Source: CAZPKH01 sp964407165
GTDB lineage: Bacteria > Bacteroidota > Bacteroidia > Bacteroidales > Muribaculaceae
DNA length: 32,018 nucleotides
Direction of reading: 5' to 3'
Assembly: GCA_964407165.1 (NCBI GenBank)
Contig: CAYOUJ010000029.1
Coordinates: 1 to 32,018, forward strand
The notes beneath the pieces are model-generated. The model ran no database searches and had not been told where the DNA came from. It was given only the letters and a program-made list of their open reading frames with translations. Shown one piece after another: positions 31,187 to 32,018 of this stretch. The position numbers were made by a program, and so were the translations under genes. Numbering within the stretch: the first letter of the stretch is position 1; every line of letters starts with the position of its first letter.

Positions 31187-31264
31187 ATTATCACGCGAAG
31201 AAACAAAAGAAACCAAAGAAACGACATAATTTCTTTGGTTTCTTTTGTTTCTTCGCGTGATAAT
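31187..31264 (-). terminator. Perfect 35-bp-stem hairpin built of GAAAC units
   Basis: Arms 31187-31221 and 31230-31264 are exact complements around an 8-nt loop. Units: ATTATCACGCGAAGAAACAA, AAGAAACC, AAAGAAA. It begins 16 nt past the stop of the minus-strand gene at 31281. Same stem length and GAAAC style as the hairpin at 17497-17572, but with different outer bases. Confidence 0.8.
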
Positions 31265-31280
31265 CAGCGTGACGCCTGTG

Positions 31281-31940
31281 TCACTTGATGACTTTGGTGA
31301 CGGTGCCACCGGAGCGGCGGATGTAGATGCCTGATGCGTCGGGGTTGGCAACGGGGCGACCCTGCAGGTCGAAGTATTCCTCGGGGGCATTAGCGTCGGT
31401 GCGCACGCCCTCGATACCCGCGCCGGTGGGGCTGAAGCGGACGGTGCAGGTAATCGTCTCCGAGCCGTCGGTGACAGTCAGGGTGCCGACCCACTGTCCC
31501 TGATATGCAGCGTCGTCAAGGTTGACCGTGGACGCGCCGGTGCCGAGCAGATAGGAGATGTGCTCGCCCACACCCGAGCTGACCTCGCCGGGCATGAACG
31601 ACCTCTGCACGTCCGCGCCCTCCAGCCCGTGGCACGTGCCGAAGATGCAAAACTGTATGCCGTCAGGCGCGGTCATCGTCGTCTCCGAGTCGTTCTGCAC
31701 GAGGGTGGCGCGGACGGTGGCGGGGGTGGTGCCGTTGGTAATCTGCAGATACATGGGCATCTCATACTGGCGCCCCTCGTCGATGTCCTCGACCGCAGAG
31801 ATGCAGATGTCGGCGCCGTCGGCGATGGCCGTGAACTGCGTGGCGTCACCATTATAAGATGTGGAATAGCCCACCTTGAGGCCCGTGGCAGAGGCGCCAA
31901 GCGCCACTGTGCAAGCGGCTAAAAGTAAAAATTTCTTCAT
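31281..31940 (-). CDS. Small secreted protein with Bacteroidales C-terminal sorting-like tail
   Basis: 219 residues. Signal peptide 1-18 (MKKFLLLAACTVALGASA, cleavage before TG). The body is beta-rich with no recognised catalytic motif: LKVGYSTSYNGDATQFTAIA, then YEMPMYLQITNGTTPATVRA and a stretch ending CTVRFSPTG; two cysteines in CIFGTCHG (around 97-103) could form a disulfide. The last ~35 residues, with EEYFDLQGRPV and GIYIRRSGGTVTKVIK, match the short C-terminal module widespread in exported Bacteroidales proteins, which resembles a truncated T9SS sorting domain. Function unknown. Flanked upstream by a TACTTTTG box (31978-31971) and downstream by a strong hairpin. Confidence 0.7.
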   Translation of the reverse strand: MKKFLLLAACTVALGASATGLKVGYSTSYNGDATQFTAIADGADICISAVEDIDEGRQYEMPMYLQITNGTTPATVRATLVQNDSETTMTAPDGIQFCIFGTCHGLEGADVQRSFMPGEVSSGVGEHISYLLGTGASTVNLDDAAYQGQWVGTLTVTDGSETITCTVRFSPTGAGIEGVRTDANAPEEYFDLQGRPVANPDASGIYIRRSGGTVTKVIK

Positions 31941-31970
31941 TCTTCAAGTCTTTTTGTTGTTTTACGCCTA

Positions 31971-31978
31971 CAAAAGTA
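31971..31978 (-). promoter_or_regulatory. Possible -7 box for the small secreted protein gene
   Basis: Minus strand TACTTTTG fits TAnnTTTG, 30 nt upstream of the ATG at 31940. A TTTTG lies 12 nt further upstream, closer than the consensus spacing. Confidence 0.45.
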
Positions 31979-32018
31979 ATATTTTTTCTGCAAAATAAAT
32001 GAATTTTTAGAAAAAAAG

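Overview
The window looks like a chromosomal segment of an anaerobic gut member of the Bacteroidales, most likely Muribaculaceae or a close relative. The signs are: promoters with a TAnnTTTG -7 box; lipoproteins with Ser-Asp-Asp after the lipobox Cys; secreted proteins ending in type IX secretion (T9SS)-style C-terminal tails; a Rho with a very long disordered insert; and separate mutA/mutB genes beside a one-piece pyruvate:ferredoxin oxidoreductase. Family placement is inference. No tRNA, rRNA, CRISPR array, transposase or phage gene was seen.

Layout. 1-5.6 kb (+): a tight housekeeping run nusB, yajC, ybbR, coaE, prfA, pyrF, with ybbR/coaE and coaE/prfA overlapping. A long inverted repeat separates it from convergent rho (-), whose best promoter is about 300 nt upstream of its start. 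8.1-11.1 kb (-): ruvX-def-kinase operon; the kinase is a membrane Ser/Thr kinase with a Pro-Gln/Pro-Lys linker and a MORN-repeat tail. 11.2-14.7 kb (-): nifJ (PFOR), divergent from a porin-like gene (+) and a Gate-domain membrane protein (+). 17.5-18.7 kb is a scrambled patch: a 3' scrap of a T9SS-tail gene, a nonsense-interrupted four-helix-bundle/zinc-finger remnant, and an orphan membrane-anchored protein. 18.8-22.5 kb (-): a 1232-aa secreted multidomain protein whose N-terminal region has been invaded by a GC-rich palindromic element. 22.8-24.3 kb (+): an AGCS sodium/amino-acid symporter. 24.3-26.9 kb (-): two paralogous lipoproteins that resemble the leukocidin/hemolysin pore-forming fold. 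27.0-31.1 kb (-): mutA-mutB, methylmalonyl-CoA mutase. 31.3-31.9 kb (-): a small secreted protein.

Functionally, PFOR (pyruvate to acetyl-CoA plus reduced ferredoxin) and methylmalonyl-CoA mutase (succinyl-CoA/methylmalonyl-CoA, the propionate route) fit a fermentative succinate/propionate producer. The porin, AGCS carrier, T9SS proteins and lipoproteins form the surface and uptake layer.

The strongest signals beyond housekeeping genes are: (1) the paralogous leukocidin-like lipoprotein pair; (2) several families of short palindromic repeats that fill the intergenic spaces, sometimes supply stop codons, and in two genes have counterparts inside coding sequence; (3) rho, with a long C-rich leader and a repeat-built disordered region; (4) the duplicated gene-end plus hairpin next to a pseudogene at 17.5-17.9 kb. 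All functional calls are from reading sequence and family knowledge; no database search was run.
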